Source: Halostella litorea
GTDB taxonomy: Archaea; Halobacteriota; Halobacteria; Halobacteriales; Natronoarchaeaceae
Direction of reading: 5' to 3'
Assembly (NCBI RefSeq): GCF_004785955.1
Contig: NZ_SJER01000004.1
Coordinates: 62,001-126,000 of the forward strand
Length of the DNA: 64,000 nt
In this document: positions 24,668 through 32,856 of the stretch, in pieces
Layout of the letters: each line of letters starts with the position of its first letter
Numbering within the stretch: the stretch's first letter is position 1
Notes under the pieces: model-generated
Told to the model about the DNA's origin: nothing
Database searches by the model: none
Seen by the model: the letters and a program-made list of their open reading frames with translations, nothing else
Program-made: the position numbers and the translations under genes

Positions 24668-25843
24668 ATGGCACCGACGATAACGAAGATAGAGAGCCGC
24701 GAGTTCGAGTACCCCCTGGAGGACGTGGGGACGGACGAACACGGCTTCAACCTGGTGTACGAGCCCGGGGAGACGACGTACCGAAAGCTGTTCGGCGTGA
24801 AGGTCCACACCGACGAGGGGATCACCGGCGAGTACGTGGGCGGGAACTCGCCCGCGGCGGCCCAGTACAACATCATCGCGAAGTACCTGATCGGCAAGAA
24901 CCCGCTCAAGCGCGAGAAACACTGGTCGGAGATAAAGCGCGCGCTCCGGAAGTACGACCGGATGGGGATCGGCCCGATGGACATCGCGCTGTGGGACTTC
25001 GCGGGCAAGTACTACGCCGCGCCGATCCACGAACTGCTGGGCACCTACCGCGAGCGCATCCCGGCGTACGCCTCGACGTACCACGGCGACGAGGTCGGCG
25101 GCCTCGACTCGCCGGAAGCGTTCGCCGACTTCGCCGAGGACTGCCGCGACGAGGGGTTCGGCGGGTTCAAGATCCACGGATGGGGCGGCGGCGACGAGTC
25201 CCGCGACCTCACCCGCGAGGTGGACGCCGTCCACGCCGTCGGCGAGCGCGTCGGCGACGAGATGGACCTGATGCACGACCCGGCCTGCGAACTGGAGACG
25301 TTCGCGGACGCGCTCGAACTCGGCCGCGCGCTCGACGAGCAGGACTTCTTCTGGTACGAGGACCCGTTCCGCGACGGCGGCATCTCCCAGCACGCCCACC
25401 GGAAACTGGCGCGGAAGCTCGACACCCCTATCCTCCAGACCGAGCACGTCCGCGGGCTTGAGATCAAGTCGGACTTCGCGGCCAACGAGGCCACCGACTT
25501 CCTGCGGGCCGACCCCGAGTACGACGCCGGCATCACCGGCGCGATGAAGGTCGCACACATGGCGGAGGCCTACGGCCTGGACGTGGAGTTCCACGCACCC
25601 GGCCCCGCGCAGCGCCACTGCATCGCGGCCTGCCGCAACTCCAACTACTACGAGATGGCGCTGGTCCACCCCCACTGCCAGAACACCCAGCCGCCGGTGT
25701 ACGAGGGCGGCTACTCCGACATGATGGACGCCGTCGACGACGACGGGACGGTCGAAGTGCCCGACGGCCCCGGCCTCGGCGTCGAGTACGACTGGGACTA
25801 CATCGAGGACAACACCACCGGGAGCGTCCACACGTACGAATAA
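24668..25843 (+). CDS. xacD: Xylonate dehydratase (enolase superfamily)
   Basis: A 391-residue enolase-superfamily dehydratase that would convert D-xylonate (and L-arabinonate) to the 2-keto-3-deoxy acid. The barrel motifs are visible: KIHGWGG (catalytic Lys and His region, ~165), metal ligands in LMHDPACE, WYEDPFRD and QTEHVRG, and HAPGPAQRH near 310. The ATG is fixed by the TATA box 27 bases away. The gene completes the xylose pathway between the lactonase and the 2-keto-3-deoxyxylonate dehydratase. Confidence 0.9.
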   Translation: MAPTITKIESREFEYPLEDVGTDEHGFNLVYEPGETTYRKLFGVKVHTDEGITGEYVGGNSPAAAQYNIIAKYLIGKNPLKREKHWSEIKRALRKYDRMGIGPMDIALWDFAGKYYAAPIHELLGTYRERIPAYASTYHGDEVGGLDSPEAFADFAEDCRDEGFGGFKIHGWGGGDESRDLTREVDAVHAVGERVGDEMDLMHDPACELETFADALELGRALDEQDFFWYEDPFRDGGISQHAHRKLARKLDTPILQTEHVRGLEIKSDFAANEATDFLRADPEYDAGITGAMKVAHMAEAYGLDVEFHAPGPAQRHCIAACRNSNYYEMALVHPHCQNTQPPVYEGGYSDMMDAVDDDGTVEVPDGPGLGVEYDWDYIEDNTTGSVHTYE

Positions 25844-26328
25844 GGCGATAACGCGGCACGGCGCGACCGGCGGCGGTCGGCGGTCCGTCGCCGCTCCCCA
25901 CGACGCCGAACGCTCCGTTCGCGGGGAACCCACAGCCGACGGACCTGTACGGTCGAACTGTATTATCAAATCACGTTACTACGCCTCGAAGGGGTGACTC
26001 CGGTCCGTAGTCGCGACACGGTCCCGTGGAGCGGGAATTTCCTCATTTACGGTGGTACAGGCCCAGTTCATGCTGATTACGACGGACCACGCTTCGACCG
26101 CCTTTGAGGACGGAATGAGAACTGCGGGCAGCGAACCGCGGTTTCGCTGCCTCGTTTCCTGGCATTGGGGCGCTTAGCAGCATATTCAGGTCGATTTCTG
26201 CAGCGGGCGCGGTTCCGGCGTTCAGTCTCCGCGGCCCGACACCTTGGCTGCGACCACACGTTCGGAACCGAACTAGTTCCAACACTCACCAGTTTTTCGA
26301 TAGTTCTGTTGGCCGCCACGAACGCGAT
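25844..26328. other. 485-base intergenic region, possibly holding a decayed element
   Basis: No convincing gene. A perfect small hairpin TCCCG-TGGAG-CGGGA lies at 26022-26036. To its right, ~250 bases read open in two minus-strand frames (26043-26285 and 26077-26319) but match nothing recognised. It could be a remnant of an insertion sequence, with the hairpin as one end; this is a guess. An A/T-rich patch is at 25960-25980. Confidence 0.35.
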
Positions 26329-27300
26329 TCACTCCGGCGACCTGACCAGGTTCTCCAGGTCGGACGGCTCCGCACCGTCGTCGAGTCGCCGGACGTTCCC
26401 GGCGACGATGTCCGCGAGGCGGTCCCAGTGGGCCGGGCTGTGTCCGGCGTTGTGGGGCGTGATGGTCACGTTCTCGAACCGCCAGAGGGGGTGGTCGTGG
26501 GGGAGCGGTTCGGGGTCCGTGACGTCCAGCCCCGCGCCGCCGATGGCGTTCTTCCGGAGGGCCGTCAGGAGCGCGTCCGTGTCGACGATCGGCCCGCGGC
26601 CGACGTTGACGAGGTACGCGTCCGGCGGCAGCGTCTCGAACTCCGCCTCGCCGACGAGGCCGCGGGTTGTCTCCGTCAGCGGCGCGGCGACGACCAAGTA
26701 GTCGGTGTCGGCCAGCGCGTCGTGGAAGTCGGCGTCGTCGAACCCGATCACCCGGTCGGTCGGGCCGCCCTTCTCGGGCGTGTACCGGACGCCGACCGTG
26801 TGGGCGTCGAAGGCGGCGACCCGGTCCGCGACGGCTTTACCGATCGCCCCGAGGCCGACGATGGTGACGGTGCTCCCCTTGATCTCGCGGGCCCGGTAGT
26901 GTCGCCACTCGCGGCGCTCCTGTCGCCGTTTGGCCTCTTCAAGCCGTCGGGCGTCCATGAGGACGTAACCGAGCACCTGCTCGGCGATGTTCGGCGCGTG
27001 GATCCCCGAGGCGTTCGTCACGGCGGCCCCGTGCCCGGCCAGCGCGTCGAGCGGCAGGTGGTCGTACCCCGCCGCGACGCCGGCGAACAGATCCAGGTTC
27101 GGCGCGTCGTCGAGCAGGTCCGCGTCGAAGTGGGTCGAGGTGATGACCCTGGCTTCGGCCGCGAGCGACCGCTCCTCCTGTGGCGTCCTCGCTACCTCGA
27201 TCCGGTGGTCCGGGAGTCGCTCACGGAGTTCGGCCGCGTAGTCCGCCGCCGGCATCCCGTGGGTCCCCGCTCGAAGGACCAGTACGTCGATGGTGCTCAT
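26329..27300 (-). CDS. D-isomer-specific 2-hydroxyacid dehydrogenase
   Basis: A 323-residue NAD(P)-dependent oxidoreductase that interconverts 2-oxo acids and D-2-hydroxy acids. The Rossmann motif VGLGAIGKAV (about 152-161) and the three catalytic residues are visible: Arg in VNVGRGPIVD, Glu in DPEPLP, and His in TPHNAGHS. The GVAAGYDHLPLDAL segment is typical of the N-terminal catalytic lobe. A TATA-like GGAATTTG lies ~30 bases upstream and a 17-bp operator-like repeat a further 38 bases away. It probably reduces or oxidises a hydroxy acid of the sugar-acid pathways here. Confidence 0.9.
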   Translation of the reverse strand: MSTIDVLVLRAGTHGMPAADYAAELRERLPDHRIEVARTPQEERSLAAEARVITSTHFDADLLDDAPNLDLFAGVAAGYDHLPLDALAGHGAAVTNASGIHAPNIAEQVLGYVLMDARRLEEAKRRQERREWRHYRAREIKGSTVTIVGLGAIGKAVADRVAAFDAHTVGVRYTPEKGGPTDRVIGFDDADFHDALADTDYLVVAAPLTETTRGLVGEAEFETLPPDAYLVNVGRGPIVDTDALLTALRKNAIGGAGLDVTDPEPLPHDHPLWRFENVTITPHNAGHSPAHWDRLADIVAGNVRRLDDGAEPSDLENLVRSPE

Positions 27301-27375
27301 GCGCGTCCTGATGCTGGACGAGCGGCCACAAATTCCTTTCCCCGCCGGGGATCGACGGGTTCTCACCCCCGGAGT

Positions 27376-27392
27376 GTCCAACTATCTTGTCC
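27376..27392. promoter_or_regulatory. IclR-type operator, site 1
   Basis: GTCCA-ACTATCT-TGTCC, the weaker half being TGTCC. It shares GTCCAAC.AT with the other sites of the set. It sits about 38 bases upstream of the hydroxyacid dehydrogenase TATA element. Confidence 0.45.
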
Positions 27393-27558
27393 ACCGATCG
27401 GCCCCTATCTTACAACGCTATGGGTGTAATACAACGTTCGGCGGGCCGAATACTTCGGTATCCGGACCGGAAACCGCCGTTCAGGGACGTTTCGGCGACG
27501 GATTCGCGTGACGGAACCGCGCCGACGCCGGCGTCCACGGCGGTCCCGCGCCGTCGGC

Positions 27559-28908
27559 CTAATCGAGCAGCGGCGGCGCGGCGAACTGCCCGTCGTCGAA
27601 CTCGATCGGCGACGGCTCCTCGACGACGCGCAGGTCGTCCCGGTCGCGGGCGGCCTCGACCAGCGCGGCCGAGGCGTAGAGCCGGTGGAGGTGCATCGTG
27701 TCGGCCGCGCGAAGCACCCGGACGGTGTCCGGGTCGACGACGCCTATCGTCGAAAGCGCGGCGACGAGGCCGGCGCGGTCCGTCTCGACGACCGGCGGGA
27801 GCCGCACGCCCCGGATCGTACTCGCCGTGAGCGCGTTGATCAGCGTGGTCGGCGCGTCGAGTTCGGCGGCGATGGACTCGTGGATCACGTCGGCGGAGCC
27901 GACGCCCATCGCGTTGCCGTGGGTCGTCTCGGTCAGCCCGCGGGTGTAGATGCGTTTGATGTCGGGCGACTCCGGTGCAGGCTCGTTGATCGCGAACGGC
28001 CGCCGCCCGATGACGTTCGTGTCGATGCCCTGCCCGCTGATGTCCTTGCCCTGCCGGTCGAAGACGACGACGTCGAGTTCGTCGAACGGGAGCGTCGGCA
28101 TGCGGTCGTACGCGTCCTCCAGCAGTTCCGCCTCGCGGTCGAGGAACCCGCTGGGCGGGACGCCCTCGACGACGGCGGTGTCGTCGTGCTGGTCCTCGAC
28201 GATGGCGACGCCGCCGACGACCGGGAGCGAGTCGAGCAACTGGTCGGTGATCTCGGGGATCATCCGGCGGAACGACCAGTCGACGGCCCACTCGTGGGCG
28301 ATCTTCGCGCCGCGTTGCTTCCCCATCCCGATGACGAGCATCTTCGAGAGGCCGCTCTCGACGGCCCCGTCGAAGTCCGTGTGGGGCTTGACGCGGTTGA
28401 TCGGGACGATGGCGTCCGCGGCGGCGGCGTTGGCGTCGGCGACGACCGGGACGTCGCGGTCCGGGGTCCGGCCGACCTCCACGACGTCCATGCTCGACTG
28501 GATCTCACAGCCGATGGCGTCCTCGGTCACGCCGAGTTCGTTCAGCATCTCCCGTTGCCCCTCGCCGGTCGCACCGCCGTGGCTGCCCATCGCGGGAAAG
28601 ACGAAGGGTTCGTAGCCGGCCGCCGAGACGGCGTCGACGACGCCCGAGACGATGGTGGCCAGGTTCGCGATACCGCGGCTCCCGACGCCGAGCGCGACTT
28701 CGCCGCCGTCGGGGACGCCCTCGAACGACAGGTCGCGAACCGCCCGGCCCGCCGCCTCCGCCGTCTCCTCAGGCGGGATCGGGTCCGTCTCCCACACCTG
28801 TTCGACGACGCCCATCTCCGGCAGGGCGGGGTCGCCGCACGCTTCGAGTATCGTCTCCTCCGGCACCGACAGGTGGCTCGCCGCGCGCTCCGCGTCCTCG
28901 GAATCCAT
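27559..28908 (-). CDS. LarA-family (DUF2088) racemase/epimerase-like protein
   Basis: A ~449-residue protein of the lactate racemase (LarA) superfamily, whose characterised members use a nickel-pincer cofactor to epimerise 2-hydroxy acids, including D-gluconate in some. Conserved elements: MGSHGGATGEGQ (His) and VKPHTDFDGAVESGLSKM (His and the pincer Lys). The accessory genes larB, larC and larE are not in the window. Start 28908 is chosen because TTTATG at 28933-28938 is ~28 bases upstream and fits a TATA box; the ATG at 28935 lies inside it. Next to hydroxyacid dehydrogenase and SDR genes, it could be a sugar-acid epimerase; this is inference. Confidence 0.8.
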   Translation of the reverse strand: MDSEDAERAASHLSVPEETILEACGDPALPEMGVVEQVWETDPIPPEETAEAAGRAVRDLSFEGVPDGGEVALGVGSRGIANLATIVSGVVDAVSAAGYEPFVFPAMGSHGGATGEGQREMLNELGVTEDAIGCEIQSSMDVVEVGRTPDRDVPVVADANAAAADAIVPINRVKPHTDFDGAVESGLSKMLVIGMGKQRGAKIAHEWAVDWSFRRMIPEITDQLLDSLPVVGGVAIVEDQHDDTAVVEGVPPSGFLDREAELLEDAYDRMPTLPFDELDVVVFDRQGKDISGQGIDTNVIGRRPFAINEPAPESPDIKRIYTRGLTETTHGNAMGVGSADVIHESIAAELDAPTTLINALTASTIRGVRLPPVVETDRAGLVAALSTIGVVDPDTVRVLRAADTMHLHRLYASAALVEAARDRDDLRVVEEPSPIEFDDGQFAAPPLLD

Positions 28909-29068
28909 ACGGGAAGCATCGTCCGGCCGAGTCATAAACGTATCCGTCGGGGCGACCGCTCCGTCGGAGTCACGAGGGTATCAACACGCCGCCTCCGACG
29001 CTGGCCGGGAGGGCAGTCACCGGCGACGGCCCGCACGAGCGCAATCGCGCGTCGTTCCGCCGTCCGCC

Positions 29069-29085
29069 GTTCACTACTGTTGGAC
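29069..29085. promoter_or_regulatory. IclR-type operator, site 2
   Basis: GTTCA-CTACTGT-TGGAC, an inverted repeat with one mismatched pair. It lies 36 bases upstream of the TATA-like GGAATTATTCC (29121-29131) of the SDR gene, the same geometry as site 1. Confidence 0.6.
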
Positions 29086-29154
29086 GCAGTCGCAGGCGGC
29101 CCGACGCCGACGCCACCCGAGGAATTATTCCGTCGGGGGACGCACGGACAGCCG

Positions 29155-29898
29155 ATGTCGGAAGACCTGCACGACAAGACGGCACTCGTCGTCGGAGCGA
29201 GCCGCGGGATAGGGAAGGCGATCGCAGAGGAGTACGCCGAGCGCGGGGCAAAGGTTGCGGCGCTGGCCCGGTCAGCCGGGGACCTGGAAGCCCTCGTCGC
29301 GTCGCTGCCGACCGATTCGATCGCAGTCGAGTGCGACGTTCAGGACGACGAGAGCGTCGCGGAGGCCGTGTCGACGGCCGAAGACGCACTGGGCCCGGTC
29401 GACGTGGCCGTCAACAGCGCGGGGACGATCGCCCGCGGGCGACTCCACGAGGCCGACGAGGCGGACCTGACGCGGGTCGTGGACGTGAACCTCCTCGGCG
29501 CGTTGCGCGTCAGCAAACACGTCCTCCCCTCGCTGATGGAGACGGAAGGGACGCTGATCCACGTCTCGTCCGAGGCGGGGTCGGTCGGCGTCCCCGAACT
29601 GCCGGCGTACTGTGCGAGCAAGGGCGGCCTCGACGCCGCGATCCGACAGCTAGCGGTCGATTACGGGCCGGACGGGGTGTCGGTGGTCGGTATCGCGCCG
29701 GGGACGACGAAGACGTCGATGAACGAGGCCGTGAGGGAGCGGGACCCGTCGTGGGTCGAGGAGCGGGCGGAGGGGATCCCGTCCGGCCGCCTCGGGACGC
29801 CGGAGGACATCAGCGCCCTCGCGGCGTTTCTCGCGGCCGACCGGTCGGAGTACCTGACCGGCGAGGTGGTCCACGTCGACGGCGGATCGACCGCGTGA
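29155..29898 (+). CDS. Short-chain dehydrogenase/reductase
   Basis: A 247-residue classical SDR. The nucleotide motif GASRGIGKAIA (about 14-24), NSAG, catalytic Ser (VSSEAG) and YCASKGG with catalytic Tyr and Lys are all present, so it should be an active NAD(P) oxidoreductase. GGAATTATTCC centred 29 bases before the ATG is the TATA box. A putative IclR operator is upstream and the IclR gene follows convergently 9 bases after its stop. Substrate likely a sugar, sugar acid or keto-deoxy acid of the surrounding pathways. Confidence 0.88.
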   Translation: MSEDLHDKTALVVGASRGIGKAIAEEYAERGAKVAALARSAGDLEALVASLPTDSIAVECDVQDDESVAEAVSTAEDALGPVDVAVNSAGTIARGRLHEADEADLTRVVDVNLLGALRVSKHVLPSLMETEGTLIHVSSEAGSVGVPELPAYCASKGGLDAAIRQLAVDYGPDGVSVVGIAPGTTKTSMNEAVRERDPSWVEERAEGIPSGRLGTPEDISALAAFLAADRSEYLTGEVVHVDGGSTA

Positions 29899-29907
29899 GC
29901 GGCCGGT

Positions 29908-30681
29908 TCAGTAGTGTTTCGTCTTGAGTTCGATCACGTTCGCCGTGTTCTGTAGCTCCGGGACGAACTCGTTTTCGATGCGGTCCTCGTCGAAGTCGTG
30001 TTTCGGCCCGGCGACGGAGATGGCGGCGTCGGCGGTCACCCCCTCGCTGCTGACCGGCACGGCGACCGACTTGACGCCGTTGACGCGTTCCTCGTCCTCG
30101 GTGGCGTACCCCTGCTCCCGGACGGTCTCTATCTCCGCCTGGAGCGCGTCGCGGTCGACGATGGTGTGTTCCGTCGCCCGCGGGAGGCCGTGCTCGTCGA
30201 CGATCTCGGTGATCCGCTCGTCGGACTGCTGGGACAGCATCGCCTTGCCGAGCGCGGTCCAGTGCATCCGGGTGTACTCGCCGGTCGGCGCGTTGTTGAA
30301 GATGGCACCCATCGGCTCCGTCCGGTACAGCATCACCCGGTAGCCACACTCCTCACAGCCGATGGTCGCGACCTCACCCGTCTTCTGGGCCAGTTCATCG
30401 ATCTCGGTACGGCCGACCTGGTAGAGACCGTTGTCGTGCCGGACCCGGCCGCCGACCTGCAGGAACCGGAGTCCGAGCCGGTACTCGCCGTCCCGCCGCA
30501 CGACGTACCCGGCGTCCTCCAGCGACTTGAGGTAGACGTGGACCGTGCTCTTCGGCAGGTCCATGTGGTCGGCCAGTTCGCGGACCCCACAGCCGCCGAG
30601 TTCCTTCATCCCCTCGACCACCTCGAAGAGGTTCTCGACCGCCCCGATTCGGTTCGGATCGTTTCCCGGATTCCCGCCCAT
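29908..30681 (-). CDS. IclR-family regulator of the sugar-acid region
   Basis: A 257-residue IclR protein: winged HTH at about 12-72 with the recognition stretch MDLPKSTVHVYLKSLE, then an effector-binding domain. Its effector domain contains C119, C122 in a CEECGYRV segment. Two 17-bp inverted repeats lie at 30726 and 30755, just upstream of its promoter, and the same repeat occurs near neighbouring catabolic genes. It is thus the likely regulator of the set and probably controls itself. The effector is presumably a sugar acid or its keto-deoxy derivative. Confidence 0.88.
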   Translation of the reverse strand: MGGNPGNDPNRIGAVENLFEVVEGMKELGGCGVRELADHMDLPKSTVHVYLKSLEDAGYVVRRDGEYRLGLRFLQVGGRVRHDNGLYQVGRTEIDELAQKTGEVATIGCEECGYRVMLYRTEPMGAIFNNAPTGEYTRMHWTALGKAMLSQQSDERITEIVDEHGLPRATEHTIVDRDALQAEIETVREQGYATEDEERVNGVKSVAVPVSSEGVTADAAISVAGPKHDFDEDRIENEFVPELQNTANVIELKTKHY

Positions 30682-30725
30682 GCGTATATATCACGTACTC
30701 CCCCACAATATCACTTTCTAAAGCC

Positions 30726-30742
30726 GTCCAACAATAATGGAC
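30726..30742. promoter_or_regulatory. IclR-type operator, site 3 (perfect)
   Basis: GTCCA-ACAATAA-TGGAC, perfect 5-bp arms and a 7-base centre, about 45-60 bases upstream of the IclR start. The best example of the repeated motif. Confidence 0.65.
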
Positions 30743-30754
30743 TAGAAACGACCC

Positions 30755-30771
30755 GAACAATCATTATGGAC
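30755..30771. promoter_or_regulatory. IclR-type operator, site 4 (half-degenerate)
   Basis: GAACA-ATCATTA-TGGAC, one good and one degenerate arm, with the same 7-base spacing. It starts 29 bases after site 3, so a second dimer could bind beside it. Confidence 0.45.
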
Positions 30772-30855
30772 TTCCGGCGAGTGCGCTGGTCGGCGCTGGA
30801 CGGGGAGGTTCGACTCAAGAAGTGAGTCCGTGGAACCGGCGTAGTCGCTGCCGCG

Positions 30856-31815
30856 CTACGCGGTCTGTTCGAGCAGGCCGCGCATGTATCCGACCGCAAA
30901 GAGGCGTCCCTTGGTGTGGTAGCCGGGGTTCGAGTTGTCCTCGCCGACCATCGTCGGGACGTGGTCGGGCCGCATCACCACGTCGTCGTCGACGGCGTCC
31001 TGGTAGGCCTCCATCGCCGCGAGCATGTCCGTCGGGCCGTCGTCGTGCCACGTCTCGACGAAGTCGTCGGCGTCGCCGTCCACGTCGCGGAAGTGGACGA
31101 AGTTGATCCGGTCGCCGAACCGGCGGATCGTCGCCGGCACGTCGACGCCCATCGCCGCGAAGTTGCCCTGGCAGAACGTGATGCCGTTGTGCTCGCTGTC
31201 GTAGGCGTCGAGCACGCGCTGGTACGCCTCGGGGCTGTTGACGATCCGGGGCACGCCACCCAGCGACTCGCGGGGCGGGTCGTCGGGGTGGAGGCCGAGT
31301 TTCACGCCGGCCTCCTCCGCGACGGGGGTGACCTCCTGCAGGAAGTACTCCAGGGCCTCCCAGATCTGCTCCCGGGTCGCGTCGATGGCCTGTTCGCCCC
31401 CGTTCCGGTGCATCCGGTCGTCGGAGTAGGCGGTCACGAGCGACCCGCCGCGGTCCTCGACGTGGGCCTCGGTCCGCGCCCACCGGATGCCGACCATCCA
31501 GTCGTAACAGACCACGGGGATGTCGAGGCGGCCGCAGTCCCGGAGGAACTGCTTGAACTCGGCGATGTCCTCGTCGCGGCCGTCGAGCCCGAGCCTGACG
31601 CGGTCCGTCAGGGGGACGCTCCCCTCGATGACGCTGATTTCGAGGCCCGCGTCCTCGTACCAGTTCTTCAGATGCAGCAGGTCGTGATAGCTCCAGTCGG
31701 TCTTGTCGTCGCCGATCTCGAGCGTGTGCACCACGGCGCTGTCCACGCCCATCTGCTTGGCGAGCTTCCATCGATCGTCCGGTTGCGGCGGTAGGACTAC
31801 CGCTAGGTCGACCAT
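30856..31815 (-). CDS. uxuA: Mannonate dehydratase, short form
   Basis: A 319-residue UxuA-family enzyme that would convert D-mannonate to 2-keto-3-deoxygluconate in glucuronate catabolism. Metal and active-site motifs: GLHPDDPP (~190), FCQGNFAAMG, NFVHFRDVDG and MRPDHVPTM. It is shorter than the ~394-residue E. coli enzyme, as in other archaeal and Gram-positive forms. The start MVDLAVVLPPQ has a TATA-like TATTTATTC about 27 bases upstream. Divergent from an SDR that could be the fructuronate/mannonate reductase of the same route; that pairing is inferred. Confidence 0.87.
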   Translation of the reverse strand: MVDLAVVLPPQPDDRWKLAKQMGVDSAVVHTLEIGDDKTDWSYHDLLHLKNWYEDAGLEISVIEGSVPLTDRVRLGLDGRDEDIAEFKQFLRDCGRLDIPVVCYDWMVGIRWARTEAHVEDRGGSLVTAYSDDRMHRNGGEQAIDATREQIWEALEYFLQEVTPVAEEAGVKLGLHPDDPPRESLGGVPRIVNSPEAYQRVLDAYDSEHNGITFCQGNFAAMGVDVPATIRRFGDRINFVHFRDVDGDADDFVETWHDDGPTDMLAAMEAYQDAVDDDVVMRPDHVPTMVGEDNSNPGYHTKGRLFAVGYMRGLLEQTA

Positions 31816-31974
31816 AGAGTCACGAATTAGAACCACGAATAAATACCTTTCTTTTGGGCGGATTGCTGCCGGGTCGCCCGACGATACCCGACGACTTAGG
31901 GTAGCGTGGAGGCGTACCGCGGGGACAGGGGAAGATAGAAATACCGCGCCGTGCGAGCCCTTGACGGACCACGC

Positions 31975-32763
31975 ATGAGCGACACGTTCGAGGGAGAGGC
32001 GGCTATCGTCACGGGCGCATCGAGAGGCATCGGCAGCGGGATCGCGACCGAACTCGCAGAGCGGGGCGCGTCGGTGGTGGTCAACTACCGCTCCTCCGAG
32101 GACCGGGCGGAGGCGGTCGTCGACGAGATCAGGGACGACGGCGGCGAGGCCGTCGCCGTGCAGGCCGACGTGAGCGACGAGGACGACGTGGCGGCGATGG
32201 TCGAGGCGACCGTCGACCGCTACGGGTCGCTGGACGTGATGGTGAACAACGCGGGCATGACGACGCTCGGCCCGGCCGAGGAGATCGACCTCGACGACTG
32301 GCGGCGGGTGATAGACGTCGACCTGACCGGCGTGTTCATCGGCTGCCAGGCCGCGGGACGACAGATGCTGTCCCAGCCCGACGGCGGGTCGATCGTCAAC
32401 GTCGCGTCGATGATGGGCGAGATGGGCTTTCACATGCGAGCGCCGTACTGCGCGGCGAAGGCCGGCGTCATCAACCTCACCCGGACGCTCGCCGTCGAGT
32501 GGGCGACGGAGGACGTCACCGTGAACGCGCTGGCCCCCGGCTTCATCAAGACGGACATCACGGACCAGACCCAGGGGTCGGCGGGCTACACCGACGACGA
32601 CATCCGCCGGCGCACGCCGATGGCCCGGTACGGCACCGTCCAGGAGATGGCGAACTGCGTCGGCTTCCTCGCGCGGGGCGACACGTACGTCACCGGCGAG
32701 GTGCTTCGCGCCGACGGCGGCTGGACCTCCGACGCCTGGCGGTATCACGAGAACCGCGCGTAG
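31975..32763 (+). CDS. Short-chain dehydrogenase, sugar dehydrogenase-like
   Basis: A 262-residue classical SDR with GASRGIGSGIA (about 14-24), NNAGMTTLG, a catalytic Ser in NVASMMGE and YCAAKAG. The layout most resembles glucose 1-dehydrogenase- and rhamnose/fucose dehydrogenase-type SDRs. The gene is divergent from mannonate dehydratase and 93 bases upstream of a TRAP transporter on the same strand. It may be the first oxidative step for an imported hexose or 6-deoxyhexose, or a uronate-pathway reductase. Confidence 0.87.
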   Translation: MSDTFEGEAAIVTGASRGIGSGIATELAERGASVVVNYRSSEDRAEAVVDEIRDDGGEAVAVQADVSDEDDVAAMVEATVDRYGSLDVMVNNAGMTTLGPAEEIDLDDWRRVIDVDLTGVFIGCQAAGRQMLSQPDGGSIVNVASMMGEMGFHMRAPYCAAKAGVINLTRTLAVEWATEDVTVNALAPGFIKTDITDQTQGSAGYTDDDIRRRTPMARYGTVQEMANCVGFLARGDTYVTGEVLRADGGWTSDAWRYHENRA

Positions 32764-32856
32764 ACCAGCGAACGACCCGATACCGGTGTCGCGGGCGGAG
32801 ACATTCGCCCCAGGGGAAAGTTTTTTATCATTAACGCTGAACCAGTATGATGAACC

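Noticed and set aside
26043-26319. Overlapping minus-strand frames suggesting a transposase remnant
   Set aside because: No transposase motif or paired terminal repeats could be recognised, so it is described only as intergenic DNA.
27446-27458. Small hairpin CCGAA-TAC-TTCGG
   Set aside because: Short arms and no T-run; too weak to call a terminator or operator.
27508-29154. Long plus-strand frame running into the SDR gene
   Set aside because: It is antisense to the LarA-like gene for most of its length, has low-complexity composition, and the SDR has its own ATG and TATA box at 29155. An effect of high GC.
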